DNA of 49,507 nucleotides from Mycobacterium sp. E2733 (lineage in GTDB: Bacteria; Actinomycetota; Actinomycetes; Mycobacteriales; Mycobacteriaceae), in contig NZ_LZJZ01000116.1 in assembly GCF_001667585.1 (NCBI RefSeq), forward strand, positions 1-49,507, written 5' to 3'. The number at the start of each line of letters is the position of its first letter. Within the stretch, counting starts at the first letter, position 1. The translations under genes and the position numbers were made by a program. The notes under the pieces are model-generated. The model was not told where the DNA came from. It was given only the letters and a program-made list of their open reading frames with translations, and searched no databases. Shown piece by piece: positions 11,712-20,193 of the stretch.

Positions 11712-13160
11712 ATGGCACCGCTAGACAGCGCCGCCGCGCGGCTCGCCCGCGAAGACGCGGGCTATCACAAGGGGCTCACGAACCGCCAGGTACAGATGAT
11801 CGGCCTGGGCGGGGCCATCGGAACGGGTCTCTTCCTCGGCGCCGGGGGAAGGCTCGCGTCGGCGGGACCGGGGCTCTTCCTGGTGTACGGGATCTGCGGC
11901 ATCTTCGTGTTCTTGATCCTGCGCGCGCTCGGCGAACTCGTGCTGTACCGCCCGTCCTCGGGGTCCTTCGTGTCCTATGCCCGGGAATTCTTCGGCGAGA
12001 AGGCCGCTTTCGCCGCGGGCTGGCTGTACTTCGTCAACTGGGCGATGACGGGGATCGTGGACACCACCGCGATCGCGCACTACTGCCACTACTGGACGAC
12101 GTTTCAGGCCGTCCCGCAGTGGACGCTGGCGCTGATCGCGTTGGTCATGGTGCTGGCGATGAACCTGATCTCCGTCAAGCTGTTCGGCGAGCTGGAATTC
12201 TGGGCCTCGCTGATCAAGGTGCTCGCGCTGGTGACGTTCCTCGTCGTGGGCACCGTCTTCCTGGTCGGCCGCTTCAAGGTCGACGGTCATGACCCCGGTG
12301 TGGCGCTCTGGGACAGCCATGGCGGACTCCTGCCCGCCGGCCTGCTGCCCCTGGTGCTCGTCACCTCCGGGGTCGTCTTCGCCTACGCCGCGGTCGAACT
12401 CGTCGGCATCGCGGCCGGCGAGACCGCGAATCCGCACAAGATCATGCCGCGGGCGATCAACTCCGTGGTGTTTCGCATCGCCATCTTCTATATCGGGTCG
12501 ACGGTGCTGCTGGCGCTGCTGCTGCCGCACACCGCCTACCGGGACCACGTGAGCCCGTTCGTCACGTTCTTCTCCAAGGTCGGGTTCGGCGGGGCCGGCA
12601 GCGTGATGAACCTCGTCGTGCTCACCGCCGCGCTCTCCAGCCTGAATGCCGGCCTGTACTCCACCGGCCGCATCCTGCGGTCGATGGCGATGAACGGCAG
12701 CGGCCCGAAGTTCACCGCACCCATGACGAAGAACGGCGTGCCCTACGGCGGGATCCTGCTCACCGCCGTTGTCGGCCTCTTGGGCATCGTGCTCAACGCG
12801 GTCAAACCGAGCCAGGCGTTCGAAATCGTGCTCCACATCGCCGCCGTGGGCGTCGTGGTGGCCTGGGGCACGATCGTGGCGAGCCAGTTGCGGTTCTACC
12901 GGCTGGCCCGCGCCGGGACGTTGCAACGGCCGCACTTCCGGATGCCGCTGGCGCCCTACAGCGGCTACCTGACGCTGGCCTTCCTGGCCGGCGTCCTGGT
13001 CCTGATGTTGCTGGACAAGGTCCAGGGCCCGTGGTTGCTCGGCGCAATGGCCGTCGGCATCCCCGGTCTGATCGGCGGCTGGTATCTCGTCCGCCACCGG
13101 GTGCGGGCAGCCGCCGAAGACGCCGCGCTGCCGGCCGCGGACCCACCCGCTGCGGCCTAG
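11712..13160 (+). CDS. amino-acid permease, APC superfamily (AnsP/AroP type)
   Basis: 482 residues with about 12 hydrophobic segments. It has the amino-acid permease signature near the N-terminus (LTNRQVQMIGLGGAIGTGLF), and GELEFWASLIKVLALVTFLV is typical of the AnsP/CycA/AroP group. It should import an amino acid with protons. The position next to dnaK resembles that of ansP2 (Rv0346c, asparagine/aspartate permease) in M. tuberculosis, so that is the best guess for the substrate. ATG 11712 has AGGAG four bases upstream. It is convergent with the MobA-like gene; the two stops overlap in CTAG. Confidence 0.88.
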   Translation: MAPLDSAAARLAREDAGYHKGLTNRQVQMIGLGGAIGTGLFLGAGGRLASAGPGLFLVYGICGIFVFLILRALGELVLYRPSSGSFVSYAREFFGEKAAFAAGWLYFVNWAMTGIVDTTAIAHYCHYWTTFQAVPQWTLALIALVMVLAMNLISVKLFGELEFWASLIKVLALVTFLVVGTVFLVGRFKVDGHDPGVALWDSHGGLLPAGLLPLVLVTSGVVFAYAAVELVGIAAGETANPHKIMPRAINSVVFRIAIFYIGSTVLLALLLPHTAYRDHVSPFVTFFSKVGFGGAGSVMNLVVLTAALSSLNAGLYSTGRILRSMAMNGSGPKFTAPMTKNGVPYGGILLTAVVGLLGIVLNAVKPSQAFEIVLHIAAVGVVVAWGTIVASQLRFYRLARAGTLQRPHFRMPLAPYSGYLTLAFLAGVLVLMLLDKVQGPWLLGAMAVGIPGLIGGWYLVRHRVRAAAEDAALPAADPPAAA

Positions 13161-13717
13161 GGCTCGTCGATGTCCTGACCGCCGGCGAGATCCGCGCAGT
13201 CGACGAGCTCGACGTCGTGCCGGGTGCGCAGGTACGCCCCGGCGCCGCGATCACCGGAGATGCTCGAGAGGACCTCGGGCCAGTGCCGGCGCGCGATCAC
13301 CACCGGGTGGCCCGGGCGGCCGCCGAAGACAGCGCGCGAAAGGCCGCTGGACGACGCGACCGCGCGGCCGAGCACCCGCGCCACTACGGCCGGACCGACG
13401 TCGGGGGTGTCAATGACGTGCACCGCGGCGTAATCCGCGCCCATGCGGTCGGCCTGCTCGAGACCGGTGCGCACCGAGGCGCTCAGCCCGTCTTGCCACC
13501 GCGCCGCGGTGACCGCGACGGTCCCGGGCGGAGCGGGCACTTGGGCGGCGCCCAACACGACGACGACGTCGGCGCAGCCCCCGGTGCGCAGGGCGTCGAC
13601 CGCGATGTCGAGCCAGCCCTCGACCAGCACCTTCGGCTTGCCGTAGCGCCTGCCTGCGCCCGCGGCCAGCAGGACTCCGACGCTGTGCGGTGGAGAGGTC
13701 GACTCCGGTAACCCCAC
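13157..13717 (-). CDS. MobA-like nucleotidyltransferase
   Basis: About 186 residues from GTG 13717; earlier starts at ATG 13747 or 13774 would run into the palindrome. The signature VLLAAGAGRRYGKPKVLVEG is the NTP-binding loop of the MobA/MocA/GlmU fold, and VHVIDTPDVGP holds the metal-binding Asp. Members of this group next to molybdenum hydroxylases attach CTP or GTP to molybdopterin. The divergent position beside the L-M-S operon supports a role in making its cofactor. AGGAGA abuts the GTG, unusually close, so the start is uncertain. Confidence 0.8.
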   Translation of the reverse strand: MGLPESTSPPHSVGVLLAAGAGRRYGKPKVLVEGWLDIAVDALRTGGCADVVVVLGAAQVPAPPGTVAVTAARWQDGLSASVRTGLEQADRMGADYAAVHVIDTPDVGPAVVARVLGRAVASSSGLSRAVFGGRPGHPVVIARRHWPEVLSSISGDRGAGAYLRTRHDVELVDCADLAGGQDIDEP

Positions 13718-13744
13718 TCTCCTATGATGACATTGCACTTCTCC

Positions 13745-13765
13745 CATAGCGATAACTTCGCTATG
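13745..13765. promoter_or_regulatory. perfect palindrome between the MobA-like gene and the molybdenum hydroxylase operon
   Basis: CATAGCGA (13745-13752), five-base spacer TAACT, TCGCTATG (13758-13765). It lies in the divergent gap, 23 bases before the hydroxylase ATG and about 28 before the chosen MobA-like start. This is where an operator controlling both directions would be. No regulator gene is adjacent in the window. Confidence 0.6.
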
Positions 13766-13787
13766 CACCGCCATCGGATGGAGCGAA

Positions 13788-16127
13788 ATGAGTCAGGACG
13801 TACAAGGGCACGCCGTCACCCCGGCGCCCCGGTACGCCGGGACCCGCGTCCAGCGGGTGGAAGACGGCCGGCTGCTGACCGGCCGCGGCAGCTTCGTCGA
13901 CGACATCTCGCGACCGGGCATGCTGCACGCCTGCTTCGTGCGCAGCCCGTTCGCGCGGGCACGCATCAACGGCATCGACGCCTCGGCCGCGCTGGCGCTG
14001 CCCGGCGTGCGTGCGGTGTTCACCGCCGCCGACCTCAACCCGGACGTCAAAGAGGCGTGGCACGCCGTCGCCGGCAAGGACATGCCGGACACCCCGCGAC
14101 CGCCACTGGCCGAGGGCGAGGCCAAGTTCGTCGGCGACCCGGTCGCGCTCATCGTCGCCGAGAGCCGCTACATCGCCGAGGACGCGCTCGAACTCGTCGA
14201 CGTCGACTACGAGCCGCTGCCGGCAGTGAGCGACTTCACCGGCGCCCAGGACTCCGATGTGCTGGTGCACGACGACTACCCGAACAACGTCGCCGGCGGG
14301 ATGGGCGGGGCCCCGCCGGACGAAAGGCTGTTCGCCAACGCGCCGTGCGTCGTCAAGGAACACATCTATCAGCAGATCTACGCGCCGGTGCCGATCGAGA
14401 CCCGCGGCCTGGTCGTCGAATGGACGGCAGCCACCGGAGAACTCACCATGTGGGCGTCCACCCAGACGCCGCACGAACTGCGGGCGTTCTGCGCGCGGCT
14501 GTTAGGCATTGCGGCCCAACGTGTTCGGGTCATCATGCGAGACACCGGCGGCGGTTTCGGCCAGAAGGTCGTCCCGATGCGCGAGGACATGTGCATCATG
14601 CTGGCCGCGCGAAAGGTGCCGGTGGCGCTGAAGTGGATCGAGGACCGGCGCGAGAACCTGATGTCGGCCGGGCAGGCCCGGCATGTGGACGGCAACGCGC
14701 GCATGGCGTTCGACGCCGAGGGCAACATCGCGGCGGCCGACATCGACTTCGTCCAGGACATCGGCGCCTACCCGACGCCCTACCCCGTGCTGACCACCGC
14801 GGCCATCGGGATGTTCTTCCCGGGGCCCTACCGGGTGCCCAAGGCCAGCTTCAACTACAAGACGGTGTTCTCCAACACCAGCGGCCTGGCCGCCTATCGC
14901 GGACCGTGGCAGTACGAGACGCTGGCGCGCGAGATCCTGCTCGACATCGCCGCCCGCAAGATGAACATCGACCCGGTGGAGCTGCGCCGCCGAAACCTGC
15001 TGCGCCGCGACGAGATGCCGTACGTCAACCCCAACGGCATGCCGTACGACCACGTCGCCCCGATCGACACGTTCGAGCAGGCGGTGAAAATCCTTGATCA
15101 CGAAGGGTTTCGCAAAGAACAGGCGGAGGCGCTGGCGCGGGGCCGCTACCTGGGCCTCGGGTTCTCGGCCTACATCGAGCCGACCGGCGCGGCGACCGGG
15201 CACCTCGCGACCGAAGGCGCCACCATCCGCATGGAGCCGACCGGCAAGATCAACGTGTACGTCAACGGCGGCTCCAGCGGAAACAGCATCGAGACCACCG
15301 TCGTCCAGTTGACCGCCGACGCGCTAGGCGCCGACATCGACGACGTCGCCACCATCCAGGGCGACACCGCGGTCACCCCCTATGGGGCCGGGACCCAGGG
15401 CAGCCGCAGTGCACCGATGACCGCGGGGGCCGTCAACGAGGCGGGGGCCATCCTGCGCGAGAAGATCGTGGCGCTGGCCGCGCACCACCTCAAGGTCGCC
15501 GAATCCGAAGTGGAGCTGGCGTTTTCCGTGGCCAGCGTGCGCGGCGCCCCGGACAAGTCGGTGTCGTTCGGCGAGCTGGCCTACGTGGCGTACTACTCGC
15601 CGCAGCAGCTGCCGCCGGGACTGTCGGCCAACCTGGAGGCGACCGCCCGGTTCAACTCGACCAATCCCATCCATTGGTCAAACGCGACCCACGCCTGCAC
15701 CTGTGAGGTGGATGTGGCGACCGGCAAGGTGACGCTGCTGCGCTACATCGTCAGCGAGGACGTCGGGCCGATGATCAACCCGTCGGTGGTGGAGGGCCAG
15801 ATCGCCGGCGGAACGGTGCAGGGCATCGGCGGCGCACTGATGGAGGACATGGTCTACGACGACGACGGCAACCCGCTGGCAACAACTTTCGTCGACTACC
15901 TGCTGCCCACGGCCACCGAGGTGCCGCTGATCGAATTCGGCCACGTCGAGATACCCGGGCCGGGGCCCGGTGGCTACAAGGGCGCCGGCGAGGGCGGGGC
16001 CATCGGCTCGGTGCCGGCGGTGATCAACGCGATCAACGATGCCCTCGCACCGCTGGGCGTGACGATCACGCGGCTGCCGGCCAGCCCGGCGTCGATCGCC
16101 GCCCAGCTGGAACGGGGCGAACGGTGA
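13788..16127 (+). CDS. xanthine dehydrogenase/CoxL-family molybdopterin-binding large subunit
   Basis: 779 residues of the molybdenum hydroxylase family. Visible are the aldehyde-oxidase hammerhead domain (about 20-140), the cofactor motif DTGGGFGQKVVPMRED, and the catalytic Glu in YKGAGEGGAIGS near the C-terminus. The active-site loop reads AYRGPWQYE. CO dehydrogenase of form I has AYxCSFR, and form II proteins have AYRGAGR. This is therefore a relative with an unknown substrate (aldehyde, aromatic or heterocycle), not a CO dehydrogenase. ATG 13788 has GGAG six bases upstream. The stop overlaps the next start in GTGA. Confidence 0.9.
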   Translation: MSQDVQGHAVTPAPRYAGTRVQRVEDGRLLTGRGSFVDDISRPGMLHACFVRSPFARARINGIDASAALALPGVRAVFTAADLNPDVKEAWHAVAGKDMPDTPRPPLAEGEAKFVGDPVALIVAESRYIAEDALELVDVDYEPLPAVSDFTGAQDSDVLVHDDYPNNVAGGMGGAPPDERLFANAPCVVKEHIYQQIYAPVPIETRGLVVEWTAATGELTMWASTQTPHELRAFCARLLGIAAQRVRVIMRDTGGGFGQKVVPMREDMCIMLAARKVPVALKWIEDRRENLMSAGQARHVDGNARMAFDAEGNIAAADIDFVQDIGAYPTPYPVLTTAAIGMFFPGPYRVPKASFNYKTVFSNTSGLAAYRGPWQYETLAREILLDIAARKMNIDPVELRRRNLLRRDEMPYVNPNGMPYDHVAPIDTFEQAVKILDHEGFRKEQAEALARGRYLGLGFSAYIEPTGAATGHLATEGATIRMEPTGKINVYVNGGSSGNSIETTVVQLTADALGADIDDVATIQGDTAVTPYGAGTQGSRSAPMTAGAVNEAGAILREKIVALAAHHLKVAESEVELAFSVASVRGAPDKSVSFGELAYVAYYSPQQLPPGLSANLEATARFNSTNPIHWSNATHACTCEVDVATGKVTLLRYIVSEDVGPMINPSVVEGQIAGGTVQGIGGALMEDMVYDDDGNPLATTFVDYLLPTATEVPLIEFGHVEIPGPGPGGYKGAGEGGAIGSVPAVINAINDALAPLGVTITRLPASPASIAAQLERGER

Positions 16128-17017
16128 AACCGGCCGCATTCGAATACCACCGCCCCGACACCATCGACGACGCCGTGGGCCTGCTGGCTGAGTTGGGCGA
16201 CTTGGGAGACGGGGCGAAAATCCTTGCCGGCGGCCAGAGCCTGGTGCCGATGCTGGCGATGCGGCTGGCCTACTTCGCCCACCTGATCGACATCTCCCGG
16301 CTGCCCGAGCTGCGGGGCATCGAGCGCAGGGGCTCGGAATTGTGGATCGGCGCGGGGACCACCGAGGCCACCGTCGGCGCCGACGAGCAAGTGCGCCAAG
16401 CGGTTCCGCTGTTGACCCGGGCGACGCCGTTCGTCGGGCATTTCCAGATCCGCAACCGGGGCACCCTCGGCGGCTCGATCGCCCATGCCGACGCCGCCGG
16501 CGAATACCCGGCGGTCGCCCTGACCCTGGATGCGGTGATGGAGGTGGTCTCGCCACGCGGGCGCCGCGAGATCGCGGCCGCCGACTTCTTCGCCGGGGTG
16601 TGGGAGACGACGATGGATTCCGACGAGGTGCTGACCGGGGTGCGGTTCCCCGTGTGGGACGGCAGATCCGGGTTCGCCGTCGAGGAATTCTCGCGCCGGC
16701 ACGGCGATTTCGCGATCGCCGGCGCGCTGGTCGCCGTCCAGCTCGACGAGCAGGATCGGGTGTCGCGCTGCGCGGTCGGGCTGCTGGGCATGGGGTCCAC
16801 GGTTCGGCGCGCGACGGCGGCCGAGGTCGCGGCCGTGGGCAGGCCGGTCGGCGAGCTGGTGCCCGAGGAGATCGGCGAGGCCGCGATGAGCGGGCTCGAT
16901 GACATTCCCAGCGACCTGCAAGGGTCGGCGTCCTACCGGTTGAAGGTCGGCGCCACCATGGCCACGCGCGCGTGGACACAAGCGATAGCCGAAGCCATGG
17001 GGGCAAGCAATGCGTGA
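16124..17017 (+). CDS. CoxM-like FAD-binding medium subunit
   Basis: 297 residues of the FAD-binding subunit of molybdenum hydroxylases. It carries the flavin motifs AGGQSLVPMLAMR (about 32-45) and TLGGSIAHADAAGEYP (about 115-130), followed by the CO-dehydrogenase flavoprotein C-terminal domain. It passes electrons from the Fe-S subunit to an acceptor. The GTG start overlaps the large-subunit stop (GTGA), and its own stop overlaps the small-subunit start by 8 bases, so the three are tightly coupled. Confidence 0.92.
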   Translation: MKPAAFEYHRPDTIDDAVGLLAELGDLGDGAKILAGGQSLVPMLAMRLAYFAHLIDISRLPELRGIERRGSELWIGAGTTEATVGADEQVRQAVPLLTRATPFVGHFQIRNRGTLGGSIAHADAAGEYPAVALTLDAVMEVVSPRGRREIAAADFFAGVWETTMDSDEVLTGVRFPVWDGRSGFAVEEFSRRHGDFAIAGALVAVQLDEQDRVSRCAVGLLGMGSTVRRATAAEVAAVGRPVGELVPEEIGEAAMSGLDDIPSDLQGSASYRLKVGATMATRAWTQAIAEAMGASNA

Positions 17018-17495
17018 ACATTCAATCGAGCTGTCCGTCAACGGAACTCCGATCACGGCCGGGGTCGAACCGCGGATGACGCTGGCGGACTTCCTCCGGG
17101 ACAAGTGTGGGCTGACCGGCACGCATCTGGGTTGTGAGCACGGGGCGTGCGGGGCGTGCACGGTGCTGCTGGACGGCGAGGCCGTGCGCTCGTGCCTGAT
17201 GTTCGCGGTGCAGGCCGACGGGTCCGAGGTGACGACGGTTGAAGGCATCGCGGCGCCGGACGGCACCCTGTCGCCCGTGCAGTCGGCGCTGCGAGAGTGC
17301 CACGGGCTGCAATGCGGCTTCTGCACGCCGGGTTTCGTCATGTCGCTCACCGCGCTGCTGCGCGACAATCCCGACCCCAGCGACCACGAGATCCGGGAGG
17401 GCCTGTCGGGCAACTTCTGCCGGTGCACCGGCTACCAGGGCATCGTCGCGGCCGCCCGCCGCGCCGCCGAGACGCAATCGGTCACACAGCGGTAA
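17010..17495 (+). CDS. CoxS-like [2Fe-2S] small subunit
   Basis: 161 residues. The N-terminal plant-type ferredoxin domain has CEHGACGACTVLLDG, and the C-terminal helical [2Fe-2S] domain has CGFCTPGF and CRCTGYQ. It links the molybdenum centre to FAD. It is third in the L-M-S operon. The order differs from M-S-L (form I CO dehydrogenase) and S-L-M (form II), as I remember them. Confidence 0.94.
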   Translation: MREHSIELSVNGTPITAGVEPRMTLADFLRDKCGLTGTHLGCEHGACGACTVLLDGEAVRSCLMFAVQADGSEVTTVEGIAAPDGTLSPVQSALRECHGLQCGFCTPGFVMSLTALLRDNPDPSDHEIREGLSGNFCRCTGYQGIVAAARRAAETQSVTQR

Positions 17496-17599
17496 AGCTT
17501 CACCATCGGGGCCGCATCGACAGGTGCGCGGTTACCGGGATTTTCGTTACTTCGCGCGTAATCTGATGTCCCGATATTGCTGATAATCGGGAGTTGCGC

Positions 17600-18193
17600 G
17601 TGCGGTTTTCCCAAAGGGCACGGTGGAGCCTTGCCGGTGGATCCCTGCTGATCGCGCCGGTGCTGATCAGTCCCGCGCTGATCGACGCCTGTTCGTCCAC
17701 CATCGCGGGCCGGCCCGTCGCCGCGCCGGGCGCGGGTCCGGTCGAGCCCACGTTTCCCACGCCCCGGCCCAGCGTGTCGTCGCCGGCGCCCACCGCCAGC
17801 CCGGCCCCCGGCCTGCCGACGACACCGGCCAATCCGACCGCGCCGGCCGGCGCGATCCCGCTCCCGCCCGACCAGAACGGTTACGTGTTCATCGAAACCA
17901 AGTCGGGCACCACCCGCTGCCAGATCAACAAGACGACCGTCGGCTGCGAGGCACCATTCACCAACTCCCCCATGCAAGACGGCGAGCACGCCAACGGGGT
18001 CAGCGTCGACTCCGGCGGCAAGGTCCAGTGGGTGCTCGGAAACCTGGGTGCCATCCCGACCGTCCAGATCGACTACAAGACCTACAACGCCAATGGCTGG
18101 ACCATCAACGCCACCGCAGACGGCACCCGCTTCACCAACGACCGCACCGGCCACGGCATGTTCGTCAGCGTCGACAAGGTCAACACGTTCTAA
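17600..18193 (+). CDS. LpqJ-like putative lipoprotein
   Basis: 197 residues. A basic N-terminus (MRFSQRARW) is followed by a hydrophobic stretch and ALIDACSS, an atypical lipobox with Asp at -2. A Pro/Ala/Thr linker (about 40-85) leads to a small C-terminal domain with two Cys (RCQINKTTVGCEAP) that could form a disulfide. The STIAGRPV segment and overall plan recall LpqJ (Rv0344c), a mycobacterial lipoprotein of unknown function; this is from memory. GTG 17600 has GGGAG seven bases upstream. The 104-base gap before it holds an imperfect hairpin at 17570-17591. Confidence 0.72.
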   Translation: MRFSQRARWSLAGGSLLIAPVLISPALIDACSSTIAGRPVAAPGAGPVEPTFPTPRPSVSSPAPTASPAPGLPTTPANPTAPAGAIPLPPDQNGYVFIETKSGTTRCQINKTTVGCEAPFTNSPMQDGEHANGVSVDSGGKVQWVLGNLGAIPTVQIDYKTYNANGWTINATADGTRFTNDRTGHGMFVSVDKVNTF

Positions 18194-18216
18194 AGGCCAA
18201 AGCCCGGACCTCTGAG

Positions 18217-18245
18217 AGTCTCGTATGTCGTTTAATTCGAGACCG
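18217..18245 (+). repeat. 29-bp intergenic direct repeat, copy A
   Basis: 25 of 29 bases match copy B at 25761-25789, in the same orientation. The core is TCTCGTATG-Y-CGT-Y-TA-W-TTCGAGACCG. Each copy has internal dyad ends (GTCTCG/CGAGAC in this copy). It lies just after the lpqJ-like stop and before the hydrolase terminator region. Confidence 0.7.
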
Positions 18246-18321
18246 CGTTCAGCGCCTCGACCTGGTCTATTTGGTCGAATACGCATACAGCCGACGCAAT
18301 CGCCAGGCGCCACCAGCTATT

Positions 18322-18342
18322 GCTGCCGCTCAATAAGGCAGC
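18322..18342. terminator. weak hairpin between convergent genes
   Basis: GCTGCC-N9-GGCAGC lies between the lpqJ-like and hydrolase stop codons. There is no U-tract, as is usual in mycobacteria, so this is only a candidate. Confidence 0.3.
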
Positions 18343-18348
18343 GTAGAT

Positions 18349-19251
18349 TCATGGCCCGGGCGCCGGACCCTGAACCGTGCGACGCAGGAACGCAACTTGG
18401 TCTGCCTTCACCTGTGGATCGTGATAGACATCGAAATGACCGTAAGGGTAGCGGCGCAGTTCAGCGCGGTGAGCACGCTTGGCGGCGCTTAGGGCGGGCG
18501 CAATAGGGGTCGTCTGATCGGAGTCGCACACGCAGATCAGGACTGGCATCTTTAGCTTCCCAGCCTTGCGCCCCGGCCGGTAGAACGGGAAAGTCAGCAT
18601 CATGCGGGCGGCAAATTCGTTTCGCCACTTCGAGTCGGAGGGGACAAGGGCCTCGAATCCCGGCTTGGCTTCTGGCGCGGTCATCGCTCCAAAGGCGCCG
18701 GGCTCGCCAACGGCGGGCACTAGAACCGGTGGGCGTCCCAGCCATGCGCCTGCTTGATCGAGCACTGCCGCGGCCACGAACCGGACCGTATTGCGGAGCG
18801 GCACCAGCATCAAAGTGGGAATAGCGTCGGTGAACGGTGCCTGCGAGATGACCGCCGCGATGCGGGCATCTGTGGCCGCGACAGCCAGCACATGGCCACC
18901 GCTGAACGACGTGCCGAACAGAACCACGCGATCGGGGTCCACCCCGCCAAGTCTGCGAGCCCATGCGACGACGGCGCGATAGTCGTCATGCTGACCGCGG
19001 ATGTCCAGGAGTTGGCGCGGCTCGCCGGTCGAGGCGCCGAAGTGACGGTAGTCGAACAGGATCACGACGAAGCCGGCATCGCGAAATGCTTCCGCGTAGC
19101 CGGGAAGCGCATCATCGCGCGTGGCCGACCAACCGTGGGCCATCACGACACACGGAACGTTGCCCGTGTCTGAATCGGGCCGGTACACATACGCGGCGAG
19201 TTGCTCACCGTGCGAAGGTATCCGAACGTCTTCCCGCACAGTCATAGCCAT
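18349..19251 (-). CDS. alpha/beta hydrolase (dienelactone hydrolase/S15-like)
   Basis: 300 residues. The oxyanion region is VMAHGWSATRDD, the nucleophile elbow is GTSFSGGH, the acid is probably in CDSDQTTPIAP, and the His is in YGHFDVYH; all parts of a Ser-Asp-His triad are present. FDYRHFGASTGEPRQL is typical of this subgroup. The substrate is unknown; an esterase or C-C hydrolase is possible. ATG 19251 is preferred (GGGGTAAG about ten bases upstream); ATG 19245 is an alternative. It is divergent from the Nudix gene. Confidence 0.85.
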   Translation of the reverse strand: MAMTVREDVRIPSHGEQLAAYVYRPDSDTGNVPCVVMAHGWSATRDDALPGYAEAFRDAGFVVILFDYRHFGASTGEPRQLLDIRGQHDDYRAVVAWARRLGGVDPDRVVLFGTSFSGGHVLAVAATDARIAAVISQAPFTDAIPTLMLVPLRNTVRFVAAAVLDQAGAWLGRPPVLVPAVGEPGAFGAMTAPEAKPGFEALVPSDSKWRNEFAARMMLTFPFYRPGRKAGKLKMPVLICVCDSDQTTPIAPALSAAKRAHRAELRRYPYGHFDVYHDPQVKADQVAFLRRTVQGPAPGP

Positions 19252-19413
19252 GATTGTGGTCTTACCCCACGGTCGTATTGCGTGCTTTCGGGATAATCGC
19301 GGCGGCGCCATACTGGCGATATCGATCACGTCGCACGCAGCAGCACCGGGCCGGGCACGTTCTTGGGTGCGCGGAGGCGTGGCGTGGCCAGGGAACCAAG
19401 ACGGGATTCAAGC

Positions 19414-20031
19414 ATGACAAACTCAAACAACTCGGGTGACCAGAAACCACCGGAGTGGGCTCGCTCACTCTCGGCCACGGTGGCCCAGCGCTATTCGCAG
19501 TCCGCGCCGCCGCCACAACCGACGGTTGCGCCACGGCCGGCAGCCGTTTTGGTCCTGCTGACCGACGGACCCGACGGCGTGCAGGTGCTGCTGACCGAGC
19601 GTGCATCCGGCCTCCGCAACTATCCCGGGCGGCTGAGCTTTCCCGGCGGCGCGCAGGATGCCGCCGACGCTGATCCGGCGGGGACGGCCCTGCGGGAAGC
19701 GCACGAGGAGATCGGGCTGAATCCGGCCAGCGTGCGCATCCTCGGCTTACTGCCCACATTTGCCGACCCAAAAGGAAAGTTCATCGTGACCCCGGTCCTG
19801 GCCTGGTCTGCCTGCCCCGATTTCACCGGGCCGGTGAGCTCGGGTGAAGTCGCCGCGGTCCATCAGGTCGCTATTCGCGACCTCTCCACGACGAATGACA
19901 CCGGCAAGCGTCCCGGTCAAGCACCGTCGTCCGGTAAACCGGCGGCGCCCGTGAGCCAACTCGGTCCAATGACCGCCGCGATCATCGACGTTGTGTCGGC
20001 ACTACTAAGCGGTCAACGCCCGACGACGTGA
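19414..20031 (+). CDS. Nudix hydrolase, CoA-pyrophosphatase-like
   Basis: 205 residues. The Nudix box reads FPGGAQDAADADP then GTALREAHEEIGL, the spacing of the NudL/CoA diphosphatase type, with LPTFADPKGKFIVTPVLAW after it. It should cleave a nucleoside-diphosphate derivative such as CoA. The N-terminal 40 residues are polar and Asn/Pro-rich. An M. tuberculosis protein of similar type is the closest idea, but I cannot name an orthologue. ATG 19414 has only a weak GGGA upstream. Confidence 0.85.
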   Translation: MTNSNNSGDQKPPEWARSLSATVAQRYSQSAPPPQPTVAPRPAAVLVLLTDGPDGVQVLLTERASGLRNYPGRLSFPGGAQDAADADPAGTALREAHEEIGLNPASVRILGLLPTFADPKGKFIVTPVLAWSACPDFTGPVSSGEVAAVHQVAIRDLSTTNDTGKRPGQAPSSGKPAAPVSQLGPMTAAIIDVVSALLSGQRPTT

Positions 20032-20093
20032 AACGCGACCTAGCCATCGAACGGATGCGCCACTACCACTTCTGAATTCGTGGGGACGAGGCT

Positions 20094-20127
20094 GGCGCTG
20101 CGCGTCTCGCGATGTGTCGCCAGCGCC
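20094..20127. terminator. candidate hairpin after the Nudix gene
   Basis: GGCGCTG (20094-20100) pairs with CAGCGCC (20121-20127) across 20 bases that can form an inner stem. It separates the Nudix gene from the nitrilase-fold gene. The rest of 20032-20193 shows no gene. Confidence 0.35.
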
Positions 20128-20193
20128 GCGGCGATAACGCATAAATCAGAGCCGCCGCGCGCTAATCTGTCGTTACAACCCGAGGGGGACCAA

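Noticed and set aside
13788..16127. Naming the large subunit as CO dehydrogenase CoxL
   Set aside because: The active-site motif AYRGPW and operon order do not fit either CO dehydrogenase form.
17570..17591. Hairpin CCCGAT-N10-ATCGGG over the lpqJ-like SD
   Set aside because: The arms are only six bases and the loop is long; not listed as a control element.
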